A stretch of DNA of 64,000 nt from Streptomyces sp. MA5143a (GTDB taxonomy: Bacteria > Actinomycetota > Actinomycetes > Streptomycetales > Streptomycetaceae), in the NCBI RefSeq assembly GCF_900290235.1, contig NZ_OLMK01000072.1:88825-152824 (forward strand), given 5' to 3'. Within the stretch, counting starts at the first letter, position 1, and each line of letters begins with the position of its first letter. The notes under the pieces were generated by a model, which saw nothing but the letters and a program-made list of their open reading frames with translations, was not told where the DNA came from and made no database searches. Of this stretch, positions 26,038 to 34,165 are shown piece by piece. Both the position numbers and the translations under genes were made by a program.

Positions 26038-26300
26038 TTCGCGCGTCTCCACTTCTGTGTGGCTCGGATTGCGTACCGGTGCGGTCGGCACGGTGTACAC
26101 CTGCCCCCAGGCCCCTCCATGTTTCCATCCGATGTCCCGGCCGACCGCCGAACCGCTGAGCCTGGCTTCGCCGTTGGCGCGAGGGCCGTTCTCCTGCGCC
26201 AGGGCCGTTCTCCCGTGGTCCGCGCACACGTGGGGCCGGGCGGTCCGCCGCCCGGCCCCACGCTCGCCGTTCACCGGCCTCGCCGGTGTGGGTCACGGTC

Positions 26301-26510
26301 TCATGCGCGGTCTCGGCCGTGGTCGCCGTCGTGCCGAGACTCCTCCTGTGCCCGTTCGTTCGGTGTGATCGCCTCACCGGCCTCGCCCCGGCGGCGGCGC
26401 TGCCGGGCGGAGTCGGTGACGCGGGTCTCCGCCTCCTCGGCCTCGTGCAGGACCTCCTCCAGGGCCGTCTCGGGCCGGTCGCCGGTCGCACGCTTCTGGT
26501 GACGGGTCAT
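26301..26510 (-). CDS. Small charged hypothetical protein (69 aa)
   Basis: MTRHQKRATGDRPETALEEVLHEAEEAETRV... starts at an ATG (26510) with a strong AAGGAGAAGGA site upstream, which is the main support. It is rich in Arg, Glu and Gln and predicted helical or disordered, without membrane segment. It follows the Ppx/GppA gene by 26 bp on the same strand and is probably co-transcribed. Function unknown. Confidence 0.6.
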   Translation of the reverse strand: MTRHQKRATGDRPETALEEVLHEAEEAETRVTDSARQRRRRGEAGEAITPNERAQEESRHDGDHGRDRA

Positions 26511-26536
26511 GAGGTTCCTTCTCCTTTCCTGTGGTG

Positions 26537-27559
26537 TCAGCCGGCCGGTGTCGCGATCCGCAGGGCGACCGGGCCGGCCTGACTCGGCAGCGGGGCGGCG
26601 GGCCCCGCGTCGTCCTGGGTGACCTCCGCCCACCAGGCCGGGCCGTCCTCGATGTGCCGGAGGAACACGCCCTCGCGGATCGCCCACGGGCAGACGGTCA
26701 CCGACCTGAGGTCGGTCAGCTTCATGGTCGTGTGCCCCACCACCGCTCCGGCCAGGCTCTGCGCCGCGCGCGGCACGGAGATCCCCGGGAGCGTGGACCG
26801 CTCGGCCGCGGGGAGCGCGGCGAGGCGGTCGATGGCGCGCGCCAGGTCCGACCGGTGCAACTCCCGCTCCACGAACGGGCCGTGCCGGCCGGGTGAGGCG
26901 CCGCAGAGTCTCGCCAACTGCTGGAACGTGCGGGAGGTGGCCACCGCGGTGCGCGGCCCCTCCCATCGGATCCGCGCGGCGACGTCCCGCAGTTGGTGAC
27001 GGACCTTGCGGCGCAGCGCCTTGACGCTGTCGGGCGACGGGATGTCCTGCCCGCCGAAGAACTCATGGGTCAGCCGGCCCGCGCCCAGCGGCAGCGACGC
27101 CACGAAGTCCGGCAGTCGCCCCCGCCCGAACGCCACCTCCAGGGAGCCGCCCCCGATGTCGAGCAGCGCGAGCGGCCCCGACCGCCAGCCCATCCATCGC
27201 CGCGCCCCGAGGAAGGTGAGCTCCGCCTCCACCTCGCCGGGGAGGGTGCACAGGCGTACGCCGGTCTCCTCGCGCACGGCGCGCAGCACGGCCCGGCAGT
27301 TCGGCGCGGAACGCACCACGGCCGTCGCGAACGCCAACGGGGCCGAGGCGCCCCAGCGTTCCGCCGTCCGCGCCGCGGCCGCGGCCGCCTCCGACAACTG
27401 GCGTACGGCTTCGTCGGGGACGTCCCCTCCGGGAGGCACCTGCTCCGACAGCCGCAGCCGCCACTTGGCGGTGTGCACCGGCAGCGGCACGCCGCCCTCG
27501 GTGTCCGCCACCACGAGCCGTACGGTGTTCGATCCCACATCCACCACGCTCATCCGCAT
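26537..27559 (-). CDS. Ppx/GppA family phosphatase
   Basis: A 340-residue ASKHA-fold protein. The N-terminal phosphate-1 loop is SVVDVGSNTVRLVVADTEGG and the phosphate-2 loop LALLDIGGGSLEVAFGRG; EVEAELTFLGAR and ATSRTFQQLARL are also family-typical. Members hydrolyse exopolyphosphate or pppGpp. At 340 residues it is the short two-domain actinobacterial version, lacking the HD-like C-terminal domain of E. coli Ppx. The small charged protein downstream may belong to its transcript. Confidence 0.9.
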   Translation of the reverse strand: MRMSVVDVGSNTVRLVVADTEGGVPLPVHTAKWRLRLSEQVPPGGDVPDEAVRQLSEAAAAAARTAERWGASAPLAFATAVVRSAPNCRAVLRAVREETGVRLCTLPGEVEAELTFLGARRWMGWRSGPLALLDIGGGSLEVAFGRGRLPDFVASLPLGAGRLTHEFFGGQDIPSPDSVKALRRKVRHQLRDVAARIRWEGPRTAVATSRTFQQLARLCGASPGRHGPFVERELHRSDLARAIDRLAALPAAERSTLPGISVPRAAQSLAGAVVGHTTMKLTDLRSVTVCPWAIREGVFLRHIEDGPAWWAEVTQDDAGPAAPLPSQAGPVALRIATPAG

Positions 27560-27713
27560 GACCCCGGAGTACCCGCGAGCCGCCGCGACACGCGTGCCGC
27601 GGACGGCGGCCAGGGGCGAACAGTCGTGTACCGGCCGACCGGGCGCTCCCGCTCACCACCCCGGCCATGGCCATACCGACCCGCCCCCGAACAAGATCAT
27701 CAGCCTTATTGCA

Positions 27714-27719
27714 TATGAT
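27714..27719 (+). promoter_or_regulatory. -10 element TATGAT implying a leaderless GNAT mRNA
   Basis: TATGAT lies 6 bp before the GTG at 27726, the same geometry as the leaderless antitoxin. The context TGCATATGATGTGCA is a near-palindrome and may be an operator. No -35 box is evident. Confidence 0.45.
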
Positions 27720-27725
27720 GTGCAG

Positions 27726-28304
27726 GTGCTGGACTACGACATCAGGCCCGCGGGCCCCGACGACCTCGACCGTGCGCGCGCGGTGATGCTCGACACCGTC
27801 TACCGGGACTTCGGCACGGGCTACGTCCCGCGCTGGCACGGCGACATCATCAATCTGCGCGACGCGTACGTCCTGCCGCCCCGGCACACCCTCCTGGTGG
27901 CGGTCGACCGGCGGGACGGAGCGGTCGTCGCCACCGGCGCGCTGGACTCCCGCGGCCCCGCGCATCCGCCCAACCCGCGCGCCCTGGCCGAGCGGTACCC
28001 GTCCGGCCGGACCGCCCAGCTGCGCCGCGTCTATGTGCGCCCCGAGCACCGGCGGCGCGGCCTCGCCCGCCGACTGGTCGAAGCACTGCTGCACTTCGCG
28101 GCGGTCGACGGCGGCTACCGCTCCGTCTATCTGCACACCGACCCCGCCGTGCCCGGCGCCGAGGACTTCTGGCGCTCCCAGGGCGACGTGGTGTGCGACG
28201 AGCGCGTGGAGACCGGCGAGCGGGTCGTGCACTTCGAGATCCCGCTGCCGGCGCGCCCCGCCCCCGCCCCGGCGACCGGCACGGTCACCTCACCCGTCGG
28301 ATGA
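27726..28304 (+). CDS. GNAT family N-acetyltransferase
   Basis: A 192-residue protein. The frame gives LDYDIRPAGPDDLDRARAVMLDTVYRDFG..., then LRRVYVRPEHRRRGLARRLVEALLHFA, the acetyl-CoA pyrophosphate loop (R/Q-x-x-G-x-G/A) of GNAT enzymes, followed by YRSVYLHTDPAVPGAEDFWRSQGDVV. The substrate is unknown. GTG codons at 27720 and 27726 are both possible; I prefer 27726 because it matches the expected transcription start. No ribosome site exists upstream. It precedes the solute-binding lipoprotein gene by 125 bp. Confidence 0.85.
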   Translation: MLDYDIRPAGPDDLDRARAVMLDTVYRDFGTGYVPRWHGDIINLRDAYVLPPRHTLLVAVDRRDGAVVATGALDSRGPAHPPNPRALAERYPSGRTAQLRRVYVRPEHRRRGLARRLVEALLHFAAVDGGYRSVYLHTDPAVPGAEDFWRSQGDVVCDERVETGERVVHFEIPLPARPAPAPATGTVTSPVG

Positions 28305-28330
28305 CACGAGGTTCCGCGCAACCCAGCCCC

Positions 28331-28415
28331 GAATCGGCCCTCCCCGCCCCCAACCGGCCCTTCCCGCCTCCCCAACCGGCCCTCCCCGCCTCCCCATCGG
28401 TCGTCCCCGCCCCCG
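28331..28415. repeat. About four imperfect 21-22-bp repeats, (A)ACCGGCCCTYCCCGCCYCCCC type
   Basis: The gap between the GNAT gene and the lipoprotein gene consists of tandem C-rich units, each with a CGGCCCT.CCCGCC core. It is non-coding and shows slippage-type growth. Confidence 0.65.
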
Positions 28416-28429
28416 GAGAACCAAGGACC

Positions 28430-29923
28430 ATGCGCTCCCCCCGCCGCCGTCGCGTCGTCGCCGGACTGCTGCTCGCCCCCGCTCTGACCGGCTGCTTCGC
28501 CTCCGGAGGTGACTCCTCCGGGGGCGGCTCCGCCGACGGCTCCCGGTTGCGGGTCGCCCTGGCGTTCCCGCCCGCCGAGAACTTCTCCCCGTACGGCGCC
28601 GACGCGACCCTCCTCAGCCGGCTCGGTGTCACCGAGGGGCTGACCGCTCTGGACGCCAACGGAGCGGCGGCCCCCGCCCTCGCCCAGTCATGGACGCGGG
28701 AGAACGACCGGAACTGGCTGTTCACCCTGCGCGAGGCCACCTTCCAGGACGGCACCGACGTCACTCCCGCCGCGGTCGCCGACGCCCTCACCCACGCCAC
28801 CGAGGCCCGGCCCGTCACCCCGGCGCTCTCCGGTGTCACGCTCACCGCGAAGAAGAGCGGAGACCGGCAGGTCCGCGTCACCACCGAGGATCCCGACCCG
28901 GCCCTGCCGCTGCGCCTGGCCGGCCCCGGCCTCGCGATCCTCTCCGCCAAGGCCTACGCCGGGAAGCGCGTGAACCCCGTCGGCGCGGCCACCGGCCCGT
29001 TCGAGCTGACCGCGGTCACCGGCACCACCGCCGCCACCCTGGACCGCTACGACGACTACTGGGGCGGCCGGGCCCAGGCGCCCGGCATCGACGCCCGGTT
29101 CATCGCCGACGGCACCGCCCGAGCCAACGCCCTGCGCACACGCCAGGTCGACGTGGCCGAGGCCGTCCCGGTGTCACAGGCGTCCACCCTCACCCGGGGC
29201 ACCCGCCACGAGACGGCCACCACCCGCACCACCAGCCTCCTGCTCAACACCCGCAAGGGCGCCTTCAAGGACCCGGAGCTGCGCGCCGCCGCCCGCGAGG
29301 CCGTCGACGGCTCCGTCCTCGCCAAGGACGTCTACGAAGGACACGCCGACCCCGGCGTCGGCGTCTTCGGCCCGGCCGTTACCTGGGCCGCCGGCCGGCG
29401 CCCCGAACCCGCCGGACGAGCGGAGGCGGCCGACCCCGCGGGCACCTCGATCACCGTCGCCACCTACGACAACCGGCCCGAACTGCCCGAGGTCGCCCAG
29501 GTGCTCCAACAGCAGCTCAAGAAGGCCGGGTTCGAGGTGAAACTGGAGGTGCGCGAGTACTCGCGGCTGGAGAGCGACGCCCTCGCCGGGAAGTTCGACG
29601 CGTTCGTCGGCGCCCGCAACTCCCTGCTCGACACCGGCGACCCCGTCTCCATCCTGGCGAGCGACTTCACCTGCGACGGCGGCTACAACCTCGCGCTGCT
29701 GTGCGACACGAAGGTCGACCGTGCCGTCGCGGACGCCCAGAAGAAGTCCGACACCGCCGAGCGGCAGCGGGCGGCGCTGAAGGCCGAGGCCGCGGTCCTC
29801 GCCACCGACGCCACGGTGCCGCTCGTCCACCAGCGGATCATCACCGGCGTCGGCACCTCCGTACGCGGTGTGCTCCTCGACCCGTACGAGCGGGCCCTCA
29901 TCGGAACGGGGACCCGGCGCTGA
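28430..29923 (+). CDS. ABC transporter solute-binding lipoprotein (family 5, peptide/nickel type)
   Basis: A 497-residue protein; ATG at 28430 with GGAGAA 9 bases upstream. The lipoprotein signal RRRRVVAGLLLAPALTGCFASGG has a lipobox ending LTGC, so the mature protein is lipid-anchored. The body (YGADATLLSRLGVTEGLTALDANGAAAPALAQSWTRENDRNWLFTLREATFQDGTDVTPAAVADAL) is a clear SBP_bac_5 domain that binds oligopeptides, nickel complexes or siderophore-like ligands. It overlaps the following permease gene and belongs to an operon with it and an MFS exporter. Confidence 0.92.
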   Translation: MRSPRRRRVVAGLLLAPALTGCFASGGDSSGGGSADGSRLRVALAFPPAENFSPYGADATLLSRLGVTEGLTALDANGAAAPALAQSWTRENDRNWLFTLREATFQDGTDVTPAAVADALTHATEARPVTPALSGVTLTAKKSGDRQVRVTTEDPDPALPLRLAGPGLAILSAKAYAGKRVNPVGAATGPFELTAVTGTTAATLDRYDDYWGGRAQAPGIDARFIADGTARANALRTRQVDVAEAVPVSQASTLTRGTRHETATTRTTSLLLNTRKGAFKDPELRAAAREAVDGSVLAKDVYEGHADPGVGVFGPAVTWAAGRRPEPAGRAEAADPAGTSITVATYDNRPELPEVAQVLQQQLKKAGFEVKLEVREYSRLESDALAGKFDAFVGARNSLLDTGDPVSILASDFTCDGGYNLALLCDTKVDRAVADAQKKSDTAERQRAALKAEAAVLATDATVPLVHQRIITGVGTSVRGVLLDPYERALIGTGTRR

Positions 29924-31689
29924 TAAGGACCCTGTGGCGCGTCCTGCTCGCCGCCGCCCTGCTGTGCGGTATCGGACTGCTGCCGTGGCTGTCGCGCACC
30001 GACCCTGCGCTCACCGTCCTCAAGGCGCGCTCCGCGGACCGCGACCCGACCCCGGACGCCCTGGCCGCCGTGCGCGATCAACTGGGCCTCGACGCGGGCC
30101 CGGCGAAGCTGCTGGGGGAGTGGTTCGGGGGGCTGGCGCGCGGTGACGCGGGACGGTCGTGGATCTCCGGCGGCGAGGTCGCCCCCGCCGTCCTCCAGGC
30201 GCTCGGCGTCTCCCTGTTGCTGATGGCCGCCGCGCTCGTGGTCGCGCTGCTCACGGCCGGCGCGGTGTGCGCCCGCACCCTGCTGCGGGGCGCGGGTCGA
30301 CGCCTCGACGACCGCGGGGGCGCGGGCGGCGGGGCGGCGATGCTGGCCGCGCTGCCCGAGTTCCTCACCGGATCGGTGCTCGCGGTCGTGGTCGGGGTCC
30401 ACCTCGGCTGGCTCCCCGCGCTCGGCTGGTACGGGCCGCGGTGGACGGTGCTGCCCGCCCTCGCCCTCGGTCTGCCCACCGGGGCGCTGCTCGGCCGGAT
30501 GCTCGACGACCTGCTGCCGGGCGCCTTCGCCGAACCCTGGGCGCTCGCCGCCGCCGCGCGCGGCACACCCGGACGGACCGTGGCCCGCCGCGCCGTACGC
30601 CGTTGCGTGCCCGGACTCCTGCCGAACGTGGGCCTGTTCGTGGTCGGCCTCACCGGCGGCGCCGTCGCCGTCGAGCAGATCTTCGACATACCCGGCCTCG
30701 GCCGCACCACCCTCCAGGCCGCCGTCGCCCAGGACCTCCCCGTCCTCCAGGCCGGCACCCTCGCCCTCGTCCTGCTGGCCGCCGTCGCCGGAGCCTGCGC
30801 CCGGCTCGCGGCCCGCCTCCTCATCGGCCCCGCCCTGCGCGACGGCGCACTGACCTCCCCGCACCGCCCGAAGCCCGCCGAGCCACGCGTCACCCCTCTC
30901 GTGCTCGGCGCCGTCCTCCTCGGCACCGTCGCCCTCGGACTGACCCGCGACCCGCTCGCCCTCGACACCGGAGCCCGGCTCCGACCCCCGTCCTGGGCAC
31001 ACCCGTTGGGCACCGACGCGCTCGGCCGGGACCTCCTCGCCCGGATCGGACACGGCGCGTTCACCACCCTCTGCCTGGCGGTCGCGATCAGCGCCGCCGC
31101 ACTGGTGACCGGTGTCCTGCTCGGACTGCTGCCCCGTCTGTCCGGGCCGCTCGTCGACACCGTCAACGCGATACCGGCGGTCCTCGCCGGCCTGCTCGTC
31201 GCCGGTGTCGCCGGGAACGGGGCGGCCACCCCGGCGCTCGCCGTGGCCGCCGTCGCCTGGGTGCCGCTCGCCGCCCACACCACCGCCCTGCTCGAACAGG
31301 AATGGGCCACCACCCACATCACCGCCACCAAGGGCCTCGGCGCGACCGGCGGACAACTCCTCCGCGGTGAGATCCTCCCCGCGCTCCTGCCGCCCGTCAC
31401 CCGCCACGCCCTGCTGCGGCTGCCCGGCGTCGCCCTCGCCCTGACCTCCCTCGGCTTCCTCGGCCTCGGCGCCCAGCCGCCCGACCCCGAATGGGGCCTC
31501 CTCCTCGCCGAGAACCAGCCGTACGCCGAACGCGCCCCCTGGGCCGTCCTCGCGCCCACCGCCGCCCTCGCCCTGCTGGGCGCGCTCGCCGTCACGGCCG
31601 CGGGCGGAGTACGGCTGCCCCGTCCGCGCACCGAGGCCGCACGGCGGCCCGAGCCCGCCGTCGCCACCCCCGTAGGAGAGACCCCATGA
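29920..31689 (+). CDS. Fused two-domain ABC transporter permease (DppB-like + DppC-like)
   Basis: A 589-residue membrane protein combining both permease subunits of a family 5 importer. The first half ends near LLIGPALRDGALTSPHRP and carries the EAA-like loop EPWALAAAARGTPGRTVARRAVRRCVPGLLPN. The second half starts near TPLVLGAVLLG, contains HPLGTDALGRDLLARIGHGAFTTL (typical DppC) and the EAA loop HITATKGLGATGGQLLRGEILPALLPP. The only sensible start is CTG at 29920, overlapping the lipoprotein stop (CTGA): no ATG, GTG or TTG occurs in frame before the first membrane segment. No ATPase gene follows. Confidence 0.82.
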   Translation: MIRTLWRVLLAAALLCGIGLLPWLSRTDPALTVLKARSADRDPTPDALAAVRDQLGLDAGPAKLLGEWFGGLARGDAGRSWISGGEVAPAVLQALGVSLLLMAAALVVALLTAGAVCARTLLRGAGRRLDDRGGAGGGAAMLAALPEFLTGSVLAVVVGVHLGWLPALGWYGPRWTVLPALALGLPTGALLGRMLDDLLPGAFAEPWALAAAARGTPGRTVARRAVRRCVPGLLPNVGLFVVGLTGGAVAVEQIFDIPGLGRTTLQAAVAQDLPVLQAGTLALVLLAAVAGACARLAARLLIGPALRDGALTSPHRPKPAEPRVTPLVLGAVLLGTVALGLTRDPLALDTGARLRPPSWAHPLGTDALGRDLLARIGHGAFTTLCLAVAISAAALVTGVLLGLLPRLSGPLVDTVNAIPAVLAGLLVAGVAGNGAATPALAVAAVAWVPLAAHTTALLEQEWATTHITATKGLGATGGQLLRGEILPALLPPVTRHALLRLPGVALALTSLGFLGLGAQPPDPEWGLLLAENQPYAERAPWAVLAPTAALALLGALAVTAAGGVRLPRPRTEAARRPEPAVATPVGETP

Positions 31690-32999
31690 CCGAACCTCAG
31701 CGACAGCCGATCGGAACCGCCCCGGACCGGGTGGCCGACGCGGGCGAGGCGCCCGTCACGATGTCCGCCGAGCCCTCGCGGCGCCGCACCTGGGGGCGGC
31801 TCAACCCCCTGCTGCGGCTGCTGATCCTCACCCAACTGGCCTTCAACGTCGGCTTCTACGCCGTCCTGCCGTTCCTCGCCGAGCACCTCGGCACGGCGAT
31901 CGGCATGGCCGGCTGGATGGTCGGGTTCGTGCTCGGGCTGCGGACGTTCAGCCAGCAGGGCCTGTTCGTGGTGGGCGGGGCGCTCGCCGACCGGTACGGC
32001 GTACGCCCCGTCGTCCTCGTGGGCTGTGTGCTCCGGATCGCGGGGTTCGTATGGCTCGGCTACGCCGAGGCGGCCTGGTCGGTCATCTGTGCCGTGCTGC
32101 TGATCGGTTTCGCCGCGGCGCTGTTCTCGCCCGCCGTCGAGTCCGAGGTCGCCCGGCAGGCCGTGGTCTGGGAGGAGTCGGGCGGCGGCGGGTCCCGTAC
32201 GCGGGTGCTCGCGCTGTTCACGGTCGCGGGGCAGGCCGGGGCGTTCGTCGGGCCGCTCATCGGCGCTCTGCTGCTCGCCGTCGACTACCGCGTGGTGTGC
32301 CTCGGGGGCGCCGGTGTCTTCGTCCTCGTCCTCGCCGGCCACGCCCGGCTGCTGCCGCAGCACATACCCGGCCGGGAGCGGGTCGAGGTGCGGGGCGGCC
32401 TCGGCGGGCTGCTGCGCAACCGTCGGTTCCTGGCCCTGTGCGGCGCCTACGGGGCCTATCTGCTGGCCTACAACCAGCTGTACCTCCTGCTGCCCGACGA
32501 GGTGGAGCGGGCCACCGGGTCGCAGGCAGCGCTCGCCTGGCTGTTCGGCTTGTCCTCGCTGCTGGTGGTGACCGCGCAGCTGCCGGTGACCCGCTGGGCG
32601 GGGGACCGGCTGGATCTGCGGCGGTCGATGGCGGCGGGGCTGCTGTTGATCGCGGCCGGGTTCGGGGTGGTGGCCCTCGCCCGGCCCGCCGGATGGACGG
32701 GCAGCGCGGGGCTGCTGCCCGCCGCCGGGTTCGTGGTGCTGCTGACGCTCGGGCAGATGCTCGTGGCCCCGGCCGCCCGGGCCTGGGTGCCGGACCTCGC
32801 CGTCGAGGGCCGCCTCGGGCTGTACACGGGGGCCATGTCCTCCGTCTCCGGGCTGATCGTCCTGCTCGGCAGCGCGGGCACCGGGTCCCTCATGGACACC
32901 GGGCTGCCCCCGGCCGTCCCCTGGGCGGTGCTGGCGGCCGTCCCGGTCGCCTCGATCCTGCTGCTGCCCCGCCGCTCGCGCGCGGCCGGGCAGCAATGA
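31686..32999 (+). CDS. Major facilitator superfamily transporter
   Basis: A 437-residue protein with about twelve membrane segments; its ATG overlaps the permease stop (ATGA). The cytoplasmic loop 2-3 motif is GGALADRYGVRPVVLVG, the MFS motif A (GxLaDrxGrkxxl). FNVGFYAVLPFLAEHLG marks the first helix, as in drug and siderophore exporters of the MdtG/EntS-like type. Context with a substrate-binding protein and permease suggests export of a compound later re-imported, for instance a metallophore; this is inference. Confidence 0.88.
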   Translation: MTEPQRQPIGTAPDRVADAGEAPVTMSAEPSRRRTWGRLNPLLRLLILTQLAFNVGFYAVLPFLAEHLGTAIGMAGWMVGFVLGLRTFSQQGLFVVGGALADRYGVRPVVLVGCVLRIAGFVWLGYAEAAWSVICAVLLIGFAAALFSPAVESEVARQAVVWEESGGGGSRTRVLALFTVAGQAGAFVGPLIGALLLAVDYRVVCLGGAGVFVLVLAGHARLLPQHIPGRERVEVRGGLGGLLRNRRFLALCGAYGAYLLAYNQLYLLLPDEVERATGSQAALAWLFGLSSLLVVTAQLPVTRWAGDRLDLRRSMAAGLLLIAAGFGVVALARPAGWTGSAGLLPAAGFVVLLTLGQMLVAPAARAWVPDLAVEGRLGLYTGAMSSVSGLIVLLGSAGTGSLMDTGLPPAVPWAVLAAVPVASILLLPRRSRAAGQQ

Positions 33000-33011
33000 C
33001 GGTCCCTCTTT

Positions 33012-33027
33012 GGGCCCGTGAGGGCCC
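33012..33027 (+). terminator. Small hairpin after the MFS gene
   Basis: GGGCCC-GTGA-GGGCCC forms a 6-bp stem with a 4-base loop 12 bp after the stop, followed by TGCTGTTGCC. It is a weak terminator candidate. Confidence 0.4.
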
Positions 33028-33032
33028 TGCTG

Positions 33033-33061
33033 TTGCCTCGCGTATCGAATATCGATAGATT
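33033..33061 (+). promoter_or_regulatory. Promoter with embedded operator for the DUF2975/XRE pair
   Basis: TTGCCT (33033-33038) and TAGATT (33056-33061) are 17 bp apart. A perfect inverted repeat TATCGA-ATA-TCGATA (33043-33057) fills the spacer and touches the -10 box, so a bound dimer would block polymerase. The XRE protein encoded downstream is the likely ligand. Confidence 0.65.
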
Positions 33062-33090
33062 TCCATCGCTCATCGAGAGAAGGAGGGGTG

Positions 33091-33588
33091 ATGGGAAAGC
33101 TGACGACGCTCGCGCTCCGTGTGGTGATCGCGGTGCTGTTGGCGGGTTCGGTGCTGGTGCAGGGGGTGATGGTGCCCTTGCTGGCCGCCGACCTGGACGA
33201 TCTCGACCCGGACATGGCGCAGGTGCGCGCTCCGGTGCTGGTGATCGTGGTCCTGGGCGTGGTGACCGTCCAGGCGGTCCTGGTCTGTGTGTGGCGGCTG
33301 GTGACGATGGTCCGGCGCGACACGGTCTTCTCCCACGCGGCCTTCCGCTACGTGCACGGCGTCATCGGCGCGATGGTGGCGGCCTCCGCCCTGGTGTTCG
33401 CCCTCGGTGTGGTGCTGGCGCCGGGCGAGGCGGTCGCGCCGGGCGTCGTGCTGTTGCTGGGTGGTGTCTCCCTGGCGGTCCTCGGCGTCGCGCTCATCGT
33501 GCTCGTCCTGCGGCTGCTCCTCGCCAAGGCCGTCGCCCGTGACATCGAGGCGGCGCGGATGCGGGCCGAGCTGGCCGAGGTGATCTGA
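33091..33588 (+). CDS. DUF2975 membrane protein
   Basis: A 165-residue protein with four predicted membrane segments (LALRVVIAVLLAGSVLVQGVMVPLL; VLVIVVLGVVTVQAVLVCVWRLV; VIGAMVAASALVFALGVVLA; VLLLGGVSLAVLGVALIVLVLRLLL). DUF2975 proteins sit beside small XRE regulators in many bacteria, as here. The ATG at 33091 is spaced 5-6 bases from AAGGAGG; the adjacent GTG at 33088 is too close. Function unknown, possibly membrane control of the XRE partner. Confidence 0.85.
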   Translation: MGKLTTLALRVVIAVLLAGSVLVQGVMVPLLAADLDDLDPDMAQVRAPVLVIVVLGVVTVQAVLVCVWRLVTMVRRDTVFSHAAFRYVHGVIGAMVAASALVFALGVVLAPGEAVAPGVVLLLGGVSLAVLGVALIVLVLRLLLAKAVARDIEAARMRAELAEVI

Positions 33589-33893
33589 TGCCGATCGCCG
33601 TCGACATCGACGTGATGCTGGCCAGGCGGAAGATGTCCGTGGGCGAACTCGCCGAACGCGTCGGGATCACCCCCGCCAACCTGGCCGTCCTGAAGAACGG
33701 CCGGGCCAGGGCGGTGCGGTTCACCACGCTGGAGGCCCTCTGCGAGGTGCTGGAGTGCCAGCCCGGAGACCTGCTCCGCTGGGAGCCCGGCCCGCCGGAG
33801 GACGGCGACACCGAGGCCGAGGCGGTCCAGCCGGGGGAGGTCCGGCCGGGGGCGGTCGAGGTGGACGCGGTCGAGGCGGGCACCGCCGGCTGA
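33588..33893 (+). CDS. Small XRE-family transcriptional regulator (YozG/Cro-like)
   Basis: A 101-residue protein whose ATG shares one base with the DUF2975 stop (TGATG). The HTH is VDIDVMLARRKMSVGELAERVGITPANLAVLKNGRARAVRFTTLEALCEVLECQPGDLL, the compact Cro-like form that pairs with DUF2975. The C-terminal 30 residues are acidic (Glu/Asp-rich). It probably represses its own operon through the palindrome at 33043-33057. Confidence 0.9.
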   Translation: MPIAVDIDVMLARRKMSVGELAERVGITPANLAVLKNGRARAVRFTTLEALCEVLECQPGDLLRWEPGPPEDGDTEAEAVQPGEVRPGAVEVDAVEAGTAG

Positions 33894-33970
33894 CGCGCCC
33901 CGGACGGGCCGGGTCGGGGAGCGCCTCAGTCGGTGACCCGCCCCTCTGGGGGACGAGGTGCGAGGGCGGT

Positions 33971-34165
33971 GTGACGGGTTCCGGACGTTCCCCGAGAGAC
34001 CGGGCCGCCGCGGGGCCGGCGCGACGGCGGAGCCGGGCGGCGGTGCTGTGGGTGGACCTCGCCGTCGCCTTCGCCGCGTACGTCGCGGGCGGTGTCGGCC
34101 CGGGGTCCGGTGGAACCCGGAGGGCGACGACGCCAGGTCCGCCGAGCACCGGGAGGCCCCCGTGA
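33971..34165 (+). CDS. Doubtful small ORF coupled to the M20 gene (64 aa)
   Basis: A GTG at 33971 follows GAGGGC and opens a frame encoding a basic N-terminus, one hydrophobic stretch (AVLWVDLAVAFAAYVAGGVG), and a Pro/Gly-rich tail. Its stop overlaps the start of the M20 gene by 4 bp (GTGA). The overlap and ribosome site favour a real small membrane peptide, but the sequence is unfamiliar and may be noise or a decayed gene. Confidence 0.3.
   Translation: MTGSGRSPRDRAAAGPARRRSRAAVLWVDLAVAFAAYVAGGVGPGSGGTRRATTPGPPSTGRPP

Noticed and set aside
25846..26274. Longer version (142 codons) of the 63-residue protein
   Set aside because: The extra N-terminal part has noise-like composition, whereas the GTG at 26037 has a properly spaced ribosome site and begins a protein-like sequence.
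30078..33323. A 1,081-codon open frame on the minus strand
   Set aside because: Antisense to the fused permease, MFS and DUF2975 genes; the composition is Ser/Arg/Pro noise and no family motif is seen.
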